From positions 44,766 through 108,765 of the forward strand of contig NZ_RHHQ01000002.1 in assembly GCF_003710825.1 (NCBI RefSeq): a stretch of 64,000 bases of DNA. Direction: 5' to 3'. The stretch is from Brevibacillus fluminis. GTDB lineage: Bacteria; Bacillota; Bacilli; Brevibacillales; Brevibacillaceae. This document shows positions 1 through 8,277 of the stretch, piece after piece. How positions within the stretch are numbered: the stretch's first letter is position 1; each line of letters begins with the position of its first letter. The position numbers and the translations under genes were made by a program. Under the pieces are notes generated by a model. The model worked only from the letters and a program-made list of their open reading frames with translations, was not told the origin of the DNA and did not search any database.

Positions 1-1089
1 CGGAAATAGTTTTGCAAGGTGATGGTCGCAAGCGTCATGCTCTCGCTTTGCACCTTCAGGCCTTCTTTCGCCTCGATTGCCTGGTGCAGCCCTTCGCTGT
101 AGCGGCGACCAACCATCAGACGTCCGGTAAACTCGTCTACGATGATAACCTCGCCGTCCTGCACTACGTAATCGACATCACGCTTGAACAGCACCTGGGC
201 TTTCAACGCAGACATGATGTGGTGGTTCAGTGTCATATGCGCTGTATCATACAAGTTATCGATATTGAATGCTTTTTCTACCTTGACGACACCGTCGTCG
301 GTCAAGGAGACGATTTTCAGCTTTTCGTCGATCGTATAATCCGTCTCCACTTCCAGACGCTTTACGAAATGCGAGGAGATGTAATACAGCTCGTTGGAAC
401 GGTTAGCGGCACCGGAAATGATCAGCGGCGTCCGCGCCTCGTCGACCAGAATGCTGTCCACCTCGTCAATGATCGCAAAGAACAGCGGGCGTTGAACCAT
501 CTGCTCTTTGTACAGCACCATGTTGTCGCGCAAGTAGTCAAAACCAAACTCATTGTTGGTACCGTATGTGATGTCGCAGTTGTAAGCTGCGCGTTTCTCT
601 TCCGGCGTCAGGCCGTTTTTGTTCAAGCCGACAGTCAATCCGAGGAAGTTGTACAGCTGCCCCATGATCGAGGAGTCACGCTCAGCCAAGTAATCGTTGA
701 CTGTGATGATGTGGACACCTTTGCCGAGCAACGCGTTCAGGTACGTTGCGAGCGTCGCAACGAGGGTTTTCCCTTCCCCTGTCTTCATCTCGGAGATGCG
801 GCCCTCTTGAAGCACCATACCACCGATGAGCTGCACGTCAAAGTGACGCATACCCAGCACGCGCTTGGAGCCCTCGCGCACGACAGCGAACGCCTCGTTC
901 AAAATCTTGTCCAGGTCTTCCCCGTTTGCCAGGCGCGCCTTGAACTCCGCCGTCTTCTCGCGGAGCTGGTCATCGGTCATCGCTTCATACTCTGGTTCCA
1001 TTTGATTTATTTTCTCAACACGTCTGAACATCTTCTTGACTTCACGTTCGTTGCTATCACCGAATATCTTCTTTACAAGCCCTAACATT
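1..1089 (-). CDS. secA: Preprotein translocase ATPase SecA, N-terminal part (cut by window edge)
   Basis: ATPase motor that drives unfolded preproteins through SecYEG. The visible 363 codons begin [13 protein letters not shown] and carry the nucleotide-binding motor: Walker A-type [17 protein letters not shown], and the Walker B/DEAD-type [15 protein letters not shown]. The ATG at 1089 follows a GAGAGGGG ribosome-binding site. The C-terminal half lies outside the window. Position directly downstream of hpf matches the Bacillus order hpf-secA, so this is the housekeeping SecA rather than an accessory SecA2. No SecA2 is seen here despite three SlaP-like genes further on. Confidence 0.97.
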
Positions 1090-1156
1090 AGGGTCGCCCC
1101 TCTCTGACTAATCCTAAGTCAATATTTTAACAAAATAAAAACCCTACAACAAGTAA

Positions 1157-1181
1157 AGGGAGTTGCCAGTCGCAACTCCCT
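1157..1181 (-). terminator. Hairpin after hpf
   Basis: Perfect 10-bp stem AGGGAGTTGC/GCAACTCCCT just past the hpf stop on the minus strand. The T-rich run follows only after about 15 nt, so termination may be partial and allow read-through to secA. Confidence 0.6.
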
Positions 1182-1202
1182 GTTGGTTAATCGTTTATTT
1201 GG

Positions 1203-1751
1203 TTATTTCGGTTCAATTAAACCGTACTTGCCATCGTGACGGCGATATACCACATTCACATCGTTTGTTTCGCTGTTTTGGAAGACAAAGAAGTTATGGC
1301 CCAGCATATCCATTTGCATGACTGCTTCTTCTGCATCCATCGGCTTCAAGTTAAAGCGCTTTGTGCGAACGATGTCGATATCGACATCTTCCTCTTCTGC
1401 CAGTGTTGCCGCTGCTTCGGCATCTGGCACCCAAACTCTGCTGTTTGCCACGAGACGCAGCTTACGGCCCAGTTTGGTTTTATGCTTGCGGATTTGGCGT
1501 TCCAGCTTCTCCACAACAAAATCGATGGCAGCATACATATCAGCATCCGTTTCCTCGGCGCGAATGATAACGCCGGTCATCGGCATGGTGACCTCGATGG
1601 TGCCTTCTCCTCGGAGGACGTGCATGGTTACATTTACCTCGATGTTATCGCTAGTGTCGAAATAGCGGTCAAGACGGCCGACTTTCTTTTCGACGTAATC
1701 ACGAAGTGCGTCAGTAACCTGAATGTTTTCACCACGAATATTGAAGTTCAT
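1203..1751 (-). CDS. hpf: Ribosome hibernation promoting factor, long form
   Basis: Binds the 30S subunit and dimerises 70S ribosomes into inactive 100S particles in stationary phase or stress. The 182-aa length and two-part layout are typical of long HPF. An N-terminal S30AE/YfiA-like domain begins MNFNIRGENIQVTDALRDYV, a variable linker lies around residues 100-120, and a C-terminal dimerisation domain around 125-182 contains KPMDAEEAVMQMDMLGHNFF. The start follows GGAAGGAGG. Synteny with secA matches B. subtilis yvyD. A sigma-H-type promoter lies just upstream. Confidence 0.97.
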   Translation of the reverse strand: MNFNIRGENIQVTDALRDYVEKKVGRLDRYFDTSDNIEVNVTMHVLRGEGTIEVTMPMTGVIIRAEETDADMYAAIDFVVEKLERQIRKHKTKLGRKLRLVANSRVWVPDAEAAATLAEEEDVDIDIVRTKRFNLKPMDAEEAVMQMDMLGHNFFVFQNSETNDVNVVYRRHDGKYGLIEPK

Positions 1752-1784
1752 GGGATCAAACCTCCTTCCGTCTATGGTATATGT

Positions 1785-1811
1785 ATTCGGCAGACGGAGG
1801 AAAAATCCTGC
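1785..1811 (-). promoter_or_regulatory. Sigma-H-type promoter of hpf
   Basis: On the minus strand GCAGGATTT, 11 nt, then GCCGAAT, ending about 34 nt before the hpf start. This fits the B. subtilis sigma-H consensus RnAGGAwWW-N11-12-RnnGAAT at every fixed position. B. subtilis yvyD/hpf is also sigma-H dependent, which supports the reading. Confidence 0.7.
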
Positions 1812-1892
1812 TTGGTTCTGTTTTTTTTAGCGAAAATTCTTGTGGATTTTATACCAATTCAGTGAGTTCATCCCTCTTTGTGTGTTTCATAC

Positions 1893-1926
1893 AAAAGCCC
1901 CCCGGCGATTGTGCCGGAGGGCTTTT
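1893..1926 (-). terminator. Terminator of the cold-shock gene
   Basis: GC-rich stem AAAAGCCC-CCGGC/GCCGG-GGGCTTTTT downstream of the csp stop, with U-rich flanks on both strands. Confidence 0.85.
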
Positions 1927-1950
1927 TATCAGTCGAGTAAGCGGTTACAC

Positions 1951-2148
1951 TTAGCGCTTCAAAACGTTGGACGCCTGTGGACCGCGGTCCCCTTCAACGA
2001 TGTCGAATTCAACAGCTTGTCCTTCATCAAGAGATTTGAAACCTTCTGCTTTAATGGCCGAGAAATGCACGAATACATCGCCGCCATCTTCACGTTCAAT
2101 GAAACCGTAACCCTTTTCAGCGTTAAACCATTTCACTTTCCCTAGCAT
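1951..2148 (-). CDS. cspD: Cold-shock protein (single CSD domain)
   Basis: Small single-stranded RNA/DNA-binding chaperone of 65 aa. RNP1-like KGYGFIE and RNP2-like VFVHFSAI are both present, spanning the whole five-strand cold-shock fold. ATG at 2148 ([10 protein letters not shown]) is chosen over an ATG 9 nt upstream because AAAGGA lies 9 nt before it and 1 nt before the other. The subtype symbol (A/B/D) is uncertain. Confidence 0.95.
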   Translation of the reverse strand: MLGKVKWFNAEKGYGFIEREDGGDVFVHFSAIKAEGFKSLDEGQAVEFDIVEGDRGPQASNVLKR

Positions 2149-2180
2149 GCAATACATTCCTTTCTGTTTACAAACTTGTG

Positions 2181-2208
2181 TGAGACGAGATGTCCGTCTC
2201 ATGAGACG
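2181..2208. repeat. Three-part inverted repeat in csp leader
   Basis: TGAGACG, CGTCTCA and TGAGACG lie in succession, so the middle block can pair with either neighbour. It is in the 5' leader of the cold-shock gene, where alternative folding is plausible. Function is inferred only. Confidence 0.4.
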
Positions 2209-2329
2209 AATATATCACTAGCCTCGCGCCCAAGTCAAATGACAAGATCAGCGCTTGGAAGCCTTGATTTTCAAGGATTATACGGTATTTTGTCGATTCC
2301 CGGATACCGCCAACCTTGGCTCGACATAA

Positions 2330-2357
2330 GTCGGGCGCTTGTCGAAAAGCACCCGAC
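2330..2357 (-). terminator. Hairpin downstream of the solute-binding lipoprotein gene
   Basis: 11-bp imperfect stem GTCGGGCGCTT / AAGCACCCGAC with a 6-nt loop, 20 nt beyond the stop. No clear T-run follows, so it may stabilise mRNA rather than terminate. Confidence 0.4.
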
Positions 2358-2376
2358 CTGTCGACATGATTCGACA

Positions 2377-3159
2377 CTATTGCTGCTGGAAATAACGATC
2401 GTAAATCTTTTGCAACGTGCCATTGGTTTTTATCGTATGCAAACCTTGATTGATCTTTTTCACCAACGCAAGGTTTCCCTTTTTCACCATGATGCCGTAG
2501 CTTTCCTTTGGAAAAGCTTCGTCTTTGATCAGCTTAAACTTTTTATCTTTGATTTTGGTCGCATAATAAATAATACCGCCGTTATCACCAATTACTGCAT
2601 CGAGCCGCCCACTTAAAAAGTCATTGACGGCGGATGGCATTTCCTTGTAGCTCTTGATGCCTGCATAAGAGTAGCCAAACGCTTTTTTCGCGATATCTTC
2701 ACCCGTTGTCATCGCTTGTACGCCTATCTGTTTGCCCTGCAAATCAGCAAGCTTGCTAATGGGAGAATCCTCTGCCACCAGAATCAACTGGTTTAAATCA
2801 AAATATGGATCGGAAAAATCAAAGGCTTCCCTTCTCTTGTCCGTAATGGAAATGGCGGACATACCGATATCCACCTTCCCCGCATCCAAATCAGCGATTA
2901 ACGGGGGCCATCCGGTATTTTTCCATTCCACCTGAAATCCGGCTGCTTTCGCGACCTCATTCATTACATCGATGTCAAATCCGGCAAAACGGTCGCCCTC
3001 AGCGGATTCAAATGGTGGATAAGCCGCGTCCGTCCCCACCACATAAACCTTTTCGGATACATTGCCAGATTGGGGAGAACACCCGCTTACACAGCTTGCC
3101 AGTAACAATCCCAGAACTACTGCCAGGGGAAGGAGAGAACATCTCTTTTTTCCGGTCAT
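2377..3159 (-). CDS. Amino-acid ABC transporter substrate-binding lipoprotein
   Basis: Extracytoplasmic solute-binding protein family 3, about 260 aa. A signal peptide MTGKKRCSLL... ends in lipobox VSGC, so the protein is lipid-anchored. The mature part carries the family signature YVVGTDAAYPPFE, GFDIDVMNEVAKAAG, and VDIGMSAISITDKRREAFDFS (shown split). Ligand is probably a polar or basic amino acid, but the exact one is not readable. ATG at 3159 is preferred because AGGGGG precedes it. No permease or ATPase gene is adjacent, so it probably works with components encoded elsewhere. Confidence 0.9.
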   Translation of the reverse strand: MTGKKRCSLLPLAVVLGLLLASCVSGCSPQSGNVSEKVYVVGTDAAYPPFESAEGDRFAGFDIDVMNEVAKAAGFQVEWKNTGWPPLIADLDAGKVDIGMSAISITDKRREAFDFSDPYFDLNQLILVAEDSPISKLADLQGKQIGVQAMTTGEDIAKKAFGYSYAGIKSYKEMPSAVNDFLSGRLDAVIGDNGGIIYYATKIKDKKFKLIKDEAFPKESYGIMVKKGNLALVKKINQGLHTIKTNGTLQKIYDRYFQQQ

Positions 3160-3281
3160 TGTATTGCCCCCTAAAACACTCTCTTCGTTCTCCCACATTT
3201 TGCCCACATTTCGGCGTATTGATGAACTGAGATTGTCGAACCAACTCGCATTGTGTAAAACTTATGTAAAGTTTCCCCAAG

Positions 3282-3356
3282 ATGTCCACATATCCGGGTC
3301 GCTATTTTTGCCTTCTCCACAGAGTTGTCCACATTATCCACAGATAGTTGTGCACA
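3282..3356 (+). promoter_or_regulatory. Cluster of DnaA-box-like 9-mers
   Basis: Within 75 bp the intergenic region carries TTATCCACA (exact match to consensus TTATNCACA, 3334-3342), TTGTCCACA (3325), TTCTCCACA (3313), TTGTGCACA (3348) and ATGTCCACA (3282), all in one orientation. It may be a DnaA-binding cluster acting in gene control or DnaA titration. Proof needs binding data. Confidence 0.55.
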
Positions 3357-3424
3357 AGCTAGGCATCACTCCTTTGGGTAACTGAATTTTTTCATTATTA
3401 TTTTATTAGAAAAGTCGAAATATT

Positions 3425-4189
3425 TCACTCTTCTTTTTCAGGGAGAATAACGATTTCGACACGGCGATTTTCTGCCTGCTGCTCCTGTGTCAGATTGGGC
3501 GTAAGCGGGTGCTGCTCCCCCCATCCAGCAATGACAAAACGGGTCGGGGGCAATGTATATGTATCGACCATTTCCCGCATGACCGAAAGCGCCCGGGCCG
3601 AGGATAACTCCCAGTTTGTCCGATACGTGCTGTGGACAATCGGCGTATTATCGGAATATCCCTCGATGCGCAGAAGGTTCGGGAACTTTTGCAAAATGGA
3701 AGCGATCGCGCCCACCGCTTTTTTGCCATCCTCCTCGAGATCAGCAGAGCCACTTTTGAACAAAACTTTTTCCGGCAATCGGATCACAAGGCCTGCATCC
3801 GTCTCCGCGAAATCGATATTGAACTCGTGGAGTGCCCCAGACAGCTGGGTTTTCATCGTCTCCATGCTCTTCTCATGGTGCTCGACTTCTGTCTTGACCG
3901 GCTTCGTTGTCGCCGCCAGCTGGTCACGCGAGGCTTGCAGAGCCGTAATCTCTTGCTCCAGCTTTTTCTTTTTTGCTTCGAAAATGCCGATTTCGTTCGA
4001 CATGTCTTTTGCCTGCTGTTCCTGTTTGTCCTGCGCTTGCTTAACCTGCTCCATCTTTTCTTTCATTTGGACCGACGATACCGCTGCAATCACCACCACA
4101 ATGACAAAAAGCAACGTAATCAAGTCACTGTAGCTGAGGAGCCAGCTTTTCTCCAGCTCCTTTTCGTCGTACAGACGGTCATCCTGCAT
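3425..4189 (-). CDS. motB: MotB-like flagellar stator protein (OmpA domain)
   Basis: Stator subunit that anchors the motor to peptidoglycan. One N-terminal membrane helix starts at about residue 20 (LLSYSDLITLLFVIVV), with the Asp of SYSDL in the position of the ion-binding Asp of MotB. A coiled-coil linker occupies about residues 45-100. The C-terminal OmpA-like domain has EGYSDNTPI and the final NRRVEIVIL. ATG at 4189 follows GGAGC. It overlaps the motA stop by 11 nt, so the two are translationally coupled. The pair lies outside the main flagellar operon, so an ExbD/TolR-like role is less likely but not excluded. Confidence 0.85.
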   Translation of the reverse strand: MQDDRLYDEKELEKSWLLSYSDLITLLFVIVVVIAAVSSVQMKEKMEQVKQAQDKQEQQAKDMSNEIGIFEAKKKKLEQEITALQASRDQLAATTKPVKTEVEHHEKSMETMKTQLSGALHEFNIDFAETDAGLVIRLPEKVLFKSGSADLEEDGKKAVGAIASILQKFPNLLRIEGYSDNTPIVHSTYRTNWELSSARALSVMREMVDTYTLPPTRFVIAGWGEQHPLTPNLTQEQQAENRRVEIVILPEKEE

Positions 4190-5024
4190 AGCTTTGCTCC
4201 TGCCTTTCAATCGTTCCTTTACTGCTGCCAGGCTCTTTCACCAGCACCAGCTTCTGGTCAGACGGCAGGAAGGAATTCAGCTTTTCAAACAGGACGCGCG
4301 GAATCTCCCTGCGCTGTAAACCTATGCACCCCTCAATGTACAACCGTTTCTCAAACATCTCGCGGTCGTAAATATCCATCAACCGATAGTAGCACGGAAG
4401 CGCGAACATATTAGCCAATAAGGCACCGTACAGCGTAGCTACGACGGCCGAGCTTAGGCTATAGCCCGTGTGGGAAAAGTCGGACAGCGTCTTGAGCACC
4501 CCTGTCATCCCCAGCAGCGTCCCGACAAGCCCCATCCCCGGGGCCAGCAAGGCGACAAGGCGGAAGAATCCACCCATCTGCTGATAGCGGTACTGCTCCC
4601 CTTTCAGCTCGTTCTCGAGGATCAAGCGCAACTCATCCTCCGGCACCCCTTCGATGGCCAGCAAGCTACCGCGGCGGACAAAGGAATTTTCCTCTTTCTC
4701 CAGCTCATGCTCTAGTTCTATGTGACCCTGTTCTTTTTGGACCAGCGCATAATAATAGAAGCGTTTGATAGTCAGTTCCAGGTTGGTTTCCTTTCCGTGG
4801 ATCAGCAAACGGGTCAGCGGTTTGATTTGCAAATGCTTTCGCTTGATCGCGTAGGAAATGACAACCGAGAGCAGAACCAGCTCAATCGCTGTTACGTTGA
4901 ACAAGTCTTTTATGCTGCCGTTGAGGTATACCGCGTGGATCAAAATGAGCGCCACGATCGCGATTAGAAGCAGCGAGCGGCGTTTGGTTGAAAACTTCAT
5001 CGTGTGGTTCACCATCCGAATCAT
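4179..5024 (-). CDS. motA: MotA-like flagellar stator protein (MotA/TolQ/ExbB family)
   Basis: Membrane ion-channel partner of the following motB. Two N-terminal hydrophobic helices, a cytoplasmic loop rich in Glu/Lys, then the conserved channel region GMGLVGTLLGMTGVLKTL and SSAVVATLYGALLAN with two further helices. The C-terminal tail ends in a Gln/Glu-rich stretch. The start is uncertain: ATG at 5024 has GAGGGG 13 nt upstream, while a TTG at 5045 and ATGs at 5015 and 5000 are alternatives. A TATAAT-like box overlaps this region. Sequence resemblance to classical MotA is moderate. Confidence 0.85.
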   Translation of the reverse strand: MIRMVNHTMKFSTKRRSLLLIAIVALILIHAVYLNGSIKDLFNVTAIELVLLSVVISYAIKRKHLQIKPLTRLLIHGKETNLELTIKRFYYYALVQKEQGHIELEHELEKEENSFVRRGSLLAIEGVPEDELRLILENELKGEQYRYQQMGGFFRLVALLAPGMGLVGTLLGMTGVLKTLSDFSHTGYSLSSAVVATLYGALLANMFALPCYYRLMDIYDREMFEKRLYIEGCIGLQRREIPRVLFEKLNSFLPSDQKLVLVKEPGSSKGTIERQEQSYAG

Positions 5025-5111
5025 TCGAAAATACAGACCCCTCAATTATAGCAGAGGCCTGTCCGATACTAGTATTGTAAGACTTTGACAATGGGGGAAG
5101 GAGCAACCGAT

Positions 5112-5312
5112 ATGGACGTAAGTGTGATTGACAGCCCGCTGTTTCAACTTCGCCAAACAATGGGGATCAACCTGTTGAAGACACAGCAGGCAACGCAGGT
5201 CGCACAGGCGACTGCTATGATCCAGGACATGGCGAATGCTACAGCCGGTGTAGCGGCGAGTGCAGCTGCACCTCACCCCACGCTGGGAAGCAAACTGGAC
5301 ATTAGCATTTAG
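5112..5312 (+). CDS. yjfB: YjfB-family putative motility protein
   Basis: Short 66-aa helical protein beginning MDVSVIDSPLFQLRQTMG and ending PHPTLGSKLDISI, which matches the small YjfB family I know from motile Bacilli. Molecular role is unknown. ATG at 5112 follows GGAAGGAG at good spacing. It is the only plus-strand gene in the first 43 kb and is divergent from motA. A TCCGATAC box upstream resembles a sigma-D -10, but the -35 match is poor. Confidence 0.8.
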   Translation: MDVSVIDSPLFQLRQTMGINLLKTQQATQVAQATAMIQDMANATAGVAASAAAPHPTLGSKLDISI

Positions 5313-5330
5313 ACGTTTGTTGAACAGAGG

Positions 5331-5359
5331 AAAAACGGTCGAGTGTTCGACCGTTTTTT
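5331..5359. terminator. Terminator after yjfB, possibly two-way
   Basis: Stem AAAACGGTCGA / TTCGACCGTTTT with T-run on both strands. It serves the plus-strand yjfB and may also serve fliT on the minus strand's far side. Confidence 0.8.
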
Positions 5360-5403
5360 CGCGTTTGGGCCTATGGCTAGCGAGCAGTGCTGTTTTGGGA
5401 TGA

Positions 5404-5793
5404 CTAGTTTTTTTTATCAAAAAAGTAACTGTATCCTAAATCATCGTATAATCCATGATCACTTGCATCAGCGTATTGTCTTCTGGCCATCTTACTTCGC
5501 TCTATACGTGATAAATGATCGCGTACAACTTTCTTTTCTCTTTCAATCAAAACTTTCACATTATCATCCATCTCGATTACCTTGCCAACTAAAAGGTGTA
5601 GATCTGCCGGTACCGAATGTCCCTGATCTGCTAAGTCTTTCAGATTTTCAATGACCTTTTGCCGCTCGTCAAGGATTTCCACCCAGCTATCAGGTTCCTC
5701 CGGGCTCATGATCACCCGTTCTTTTAAAAGCTCAGAAAGTCTTACCAAACGATGTATCTGCTCATTTATCATATCGTGCTCCATTGTTTCCAC
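5404..5793 (-). CDS. fliT: FliT-like flagellar protein
   Basis: 129-aa, mainly alpha-helical, charged protein at the end of flaG-fliD-fliS, the position of fliT in Bacillus. FliT is an export chaperone for the cap protein FliD. Identification rests on size, helicity and place; sequence signatures are weak. Start is GTG at 5793, 4 nt past the fliS stop, with an in-frame ATG at 5784 as alternative. Confidence 0.75.
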   Translation of the reverse strand: METMEHDMINEQIHRLVRLSELLKERVIMSPEEPDSWVEILDERQKVIENLKDLADQGHSVPADLHLLVGKVIEMDDNVKVLIEREKKVVRDHLSRIERSKMARRQYADASDHGLYDDLGYSYFFDKKN

Positions 5794-5797
5794 GATC

Positions 5798-6172
5798 TCA
5801 CTGGGCTTGCTTGGCCAGAGCCATTGCTTCCCTCCACGTATCCCGGAATTGAGTGAGAAAATCCTCCACCTCGTCGAGAATGGAAACGTCCTTTTTAATG
5901 TTCGCCTCGATCAAGCGACGATTTAAATAATCATACAAAGGAAGGAAATTTTCTGAGAGCGGGTTAGACATGTCCAGCGTAATAATCAATTCAGAAATGA
6001 TATCTTGTACACGAACATTACTCTGGTGAGCCTTTGTAAAATCATTTTCTTGCAAGGCCATTTTTGTTTGTTTAATAAAACGTATAGCCCCGTTGTAAAG
6101 CATGAGCGTCAGTTCCGCAGGTGTAGCTGTATTCACTTGGTTTAACTGATACTTTTCCGCAGCTGTTTGCAT
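5798..6172 (-). CDS. fliS: Flagellin export chaperone FliS
   Basis: 124-aa helical chaperone that caps the flagellin C-terminus before export. Characteristic NTATPAELTLMLYNGAIRF near the N-terminus, then NPLSENFLPLYDYLNRRLIEAN and a C-terminal WREAMALA. Lies between fliD and fliT. A second FliS copy is encoded at 16442-16894 next to the second flagellin, which suggests client specialisation. Confidence 0.96.
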   Translation of the reverse strand: MQTAAEKYQLNQVNTATPAELTLMLYNGAIRFIKQTKMALQENDFTKAHQSNVRVQDIISELIITLDMSNPLSENFLPLYDYLNRRLIEANIKKDVSILDEVEDFLTQFRDTWREAMALAKQAQ

Positions 6173-6190
6173 ATTATCATCGCTCTCCTA

Positions 6191-7717
6191 TCATTTTGAG
6201 GAAGAACCGCCACCAAATTGCTGTAACAGATAATTTCCTTGTTGATTAATCTTATCGAGTGCAGTCTCCATCGCTGAGAAACGCTTGTAATAGCGATCTT
6301 CAATATCAGAAAGCCGTGACTCCCATTGCTTAATATCTTTTGAATATTTATCAATATTTTTACCCATCACGCTTTTATCAGTCAATGAGGCCGCGCTACC
6401 CGCTTTATCCGTGATTTTGGTCATTGCTTTATTTAATTGATCATAAAGACGAACAGCAATTCCACTTTCCTTATAATTTGTATCGGGATCTGCGGAGACA
6501 CCTTTCTTCGTGAAAATCTCCATGACCTTGTCGCCTTTTTCCCTGATAGCCTCACGCAAGTCATCTTCATTGATGTACAGTTTTCCGTTCTCGGTATATG
6601 TACCCGTTGTAATACCAATTTCGCTCAAGTTGTCCGCTTTAGGGTCAGAAGCTCCGGCTACGTTATTCGCTAAAGCAAGTCGAAGGTCTCCGAGAGCTCC
6701 ACTTAGCATGGAATCACGTTGTAGCAACCCTGTCTTCGCAATCGTTTCCCATTTTTCAATCTGTGTGTCTGACAGGCTTTCCTTCTGATCGTCAGTTAGT
6801 GGTTGATAGTCTTTGTTATGTGATTCTTGCAGTTTTGTGTTAATCTTGCCGATAACCTCATTGTACTTATCGACGAAGCCCTTAATCGCATTGAATACAG
6901 CATCTTCATCCGTTTTCAAACTAATTTTTGCTGAGACGGGGTATGTTGCTGATTTCTTTAAGGAAATCTCAATTCCATCAAATTTGAAGGTGCTGCTGTT
7001 CACTGGGTAAGAAAGACCATTGATCTTTACTTCACCAGGAACGACATTCGACGACTGCTTGGCAGTACCCGCAGGAAAAGTATTCTGCGCGCCATTAACA
7101 ATTCCTTGTGTAATATTCAACTTGTTTGAACCCGACACATCGCTGATTGAAACCTTAGCATCGCTGCCAGCGGTCAGGGTGGTAAAAGTAATGCTCTTTC
7201 CATCTTCCATATACGATGCAGATACTCCTGTCTTCGCTGAAACACTATTAATTTTACTAATAATGTTGCTAATCGAATCAGTTGCTGCAACATCGATTTT
7301 GACATCATTCAATTTGAACGAAAATGCCTGATTCAATTCTGTCGAATCATCTGCGACGGAAGCATCAGCCTTAAATTTAACAAGAGCTGGCTGAGCATCG
7401 ACGGGAGCCGAAATTACATCAATCGTATAGGATGACAAACTCGGTTGTCCCATTTGTTTTACGGTCGCTACGTTTTCGTTATCTGATGTTAACACCTTTT
7501 TTTGAAACGTTCCTTGCAGTTTCATGTTCATTGAAGTATTCCTCAAATCCATAAGCAAGGAATTCATTTCTCGATAGTCATCACGCTTCCACTCTTCCAT
7601 CTGCTTTTTTTGCTTCAGCTTATCAAGTGGAACTTTTTCGGTTTTCATCAGGCTTTTTACAGTTGCATCTGTATCCATTCCTGATACTAACCCACTCATT
7701 CTCATTGTATTAGACAT
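6191..7717 (-). CDS. fliD: Flagellar filament cap protein FliD
   Basis: HAP2 cap that folds flagellin subunits at the filament tip. The 508 aa begin MSNTMRMSGLVSGMDTD, the FliD N-terminal signature, with the IEKLMKTEKVPLDKLKQ-type helix following as VKSLMKTEKVPLDKLKQKK. The C-terminal helical region has RLYDQLNKAMTKITDKAG and ends QGNYLLQQFGG. Length is usual. It follows flaG by 12 nt and precedes fliS. Confidence 0.97.
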   Translation of the reverse strand: MSNTMRMSGLVSGMDTDATVKSLMKTEKVPLDKLKQKKQMEEWKRDDYREMNSLLMDLRNTSMNMKLQGTFQKKVLTSDNENVATVKQMGQPSLSSYTIDVISAPVDAQPALVKFKADASVADDSTELNQAFSFKLNDVKIDVAATDSISNIISKINSVSAKTGVSASYMEDGKSITFTTLTAGSDAKVSISDVSGSNKLNITQGIVNGAQNTFPAGTAKQSSNVVPGEVKINGLSYPVNSSTFKFDGIEISLKKSATYPVSAKISLKTDEDAVFNAIKGFVDKYNEVIGKINTKLQESHNKDYQPLTDDQKESLSDTQIEKWETIAKTGLLQRDSMLSGALGDLRLALANNVAGASDPKADNLSEIGITTGTYTENGKLYINEDDLREAIREKGDKVMEIFTKKGVSADPDTNYKESGIAVRLYDQLNKAMTKITDKAGSAASLTDKSVMGKNIDKYSKDIKQWESRLSDIEDRYYKRFSAMETALDKINQQGNYLLQQFGGGSSSK

Positions 7718-7729
7718 CCGTTGATCCTC

Positions 7730-8095
7730 CTAGATTTTTCGATCGACCAAAAGTCCAACCATGTGTTGCATCTCCGCAAAAATATCCAAAATTTTCTTGG
7801 ATGGTATTTCACGAATGATTTCCTCGGTCTGATTATCAACAACTTGTACATAATACTCGTTCAGTTTGTCATGCAATTTAAAGCTTAGATGGGTTCCGTT
7901 GTTGTCCATCCACTTATTTAAGCTGTCTACTGCCTTGTTAAGCTCTTCTTCTGATTGTTCTTGTTGGGCTGAAGGTGAAACGTACGGAATTTTACCAGTT
8001 GAACCGGATCCCGGAAGATTTACACCAACACTTTCTGCTCGCTCAGTAGATGAAACAGACGCTCTGCCGATCTGATTTACGGACTGTACATTCAC
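7730..8095 (-). CDS. flaG: FlaG family protein
   Basis: 121-aa protein of the FlaG family, whose role in filament length or assembly is loosely defined. The C-terminal domain has LNKWMDNNGTHLSFKLHDKL, QVVDNQTEEIIREIPSKKIL and a final MVGLLVDRKI, all typical. GTG at 8095 (MNVQSVNQIG) is chosen because AGGGGGG lies 8 nt upstream; a longer in-frame reading to 8221 would run through the sigma-D-like promoter. First gene of flaG-fliD-fliS-fliT. Confidence 0.93.
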   Translation of the reverse strand: MNVQSVNQIGRASVSSTERAESVGVNLPGSGSTGKIPYVSPSAQQEQSEEELNKAVDSLNKWMDNNGTHLSFKLHDKLNEYYVQVVDNQTEEIIREIPSKKILDIFAEMQHMVGLLVDRKI

Positions 8096-8132
8096 TGCAA
8101 GTGCCCCCCTGACATTTATACCGATATTATAT

Positions 8133-8160
8133 ATTTCGGATAATGTTGGGTGATCTTTTA
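8133..8160 (-). promoter_or_regulatory. Sigma-D-like promoter of the flaG-fliD operon
   Basis: Minus strand TAAA, 16 nt, TCCGAAAT, about 38 nt before the flaG GTG. It resembles the flagellar sigma-D consensus TAAA-N14-16-GCCGATAT, with two mismatches in the -10. Confidence 0.55.
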
Positions 8161-8227
8161 CATAAAAAACCTTGGTAACTCTATCGCTATCAGAGTTTTT
8201 ATTCCTAGAAAATGCGAACAACTAGAT

Positions 8228-8262
8228 AAAAAAAGACCATGCATCGAATGTACACGGTCTTC
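8228..8262 (-). terminator. Terminator of fliB
   Basis: Stem GAAGACC / GGTCTTT with a wide loop followed by seven T residues, directly after the fliB stop. It separates fliB from flaG. Confidence 0.7.
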
Positions 8263-8277
8263 AAAAGGAATAGATAC

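Noticed and set aside
12..1085. 357-aa plus-strand ORF
   Set aside because: Exact antisense of secA.
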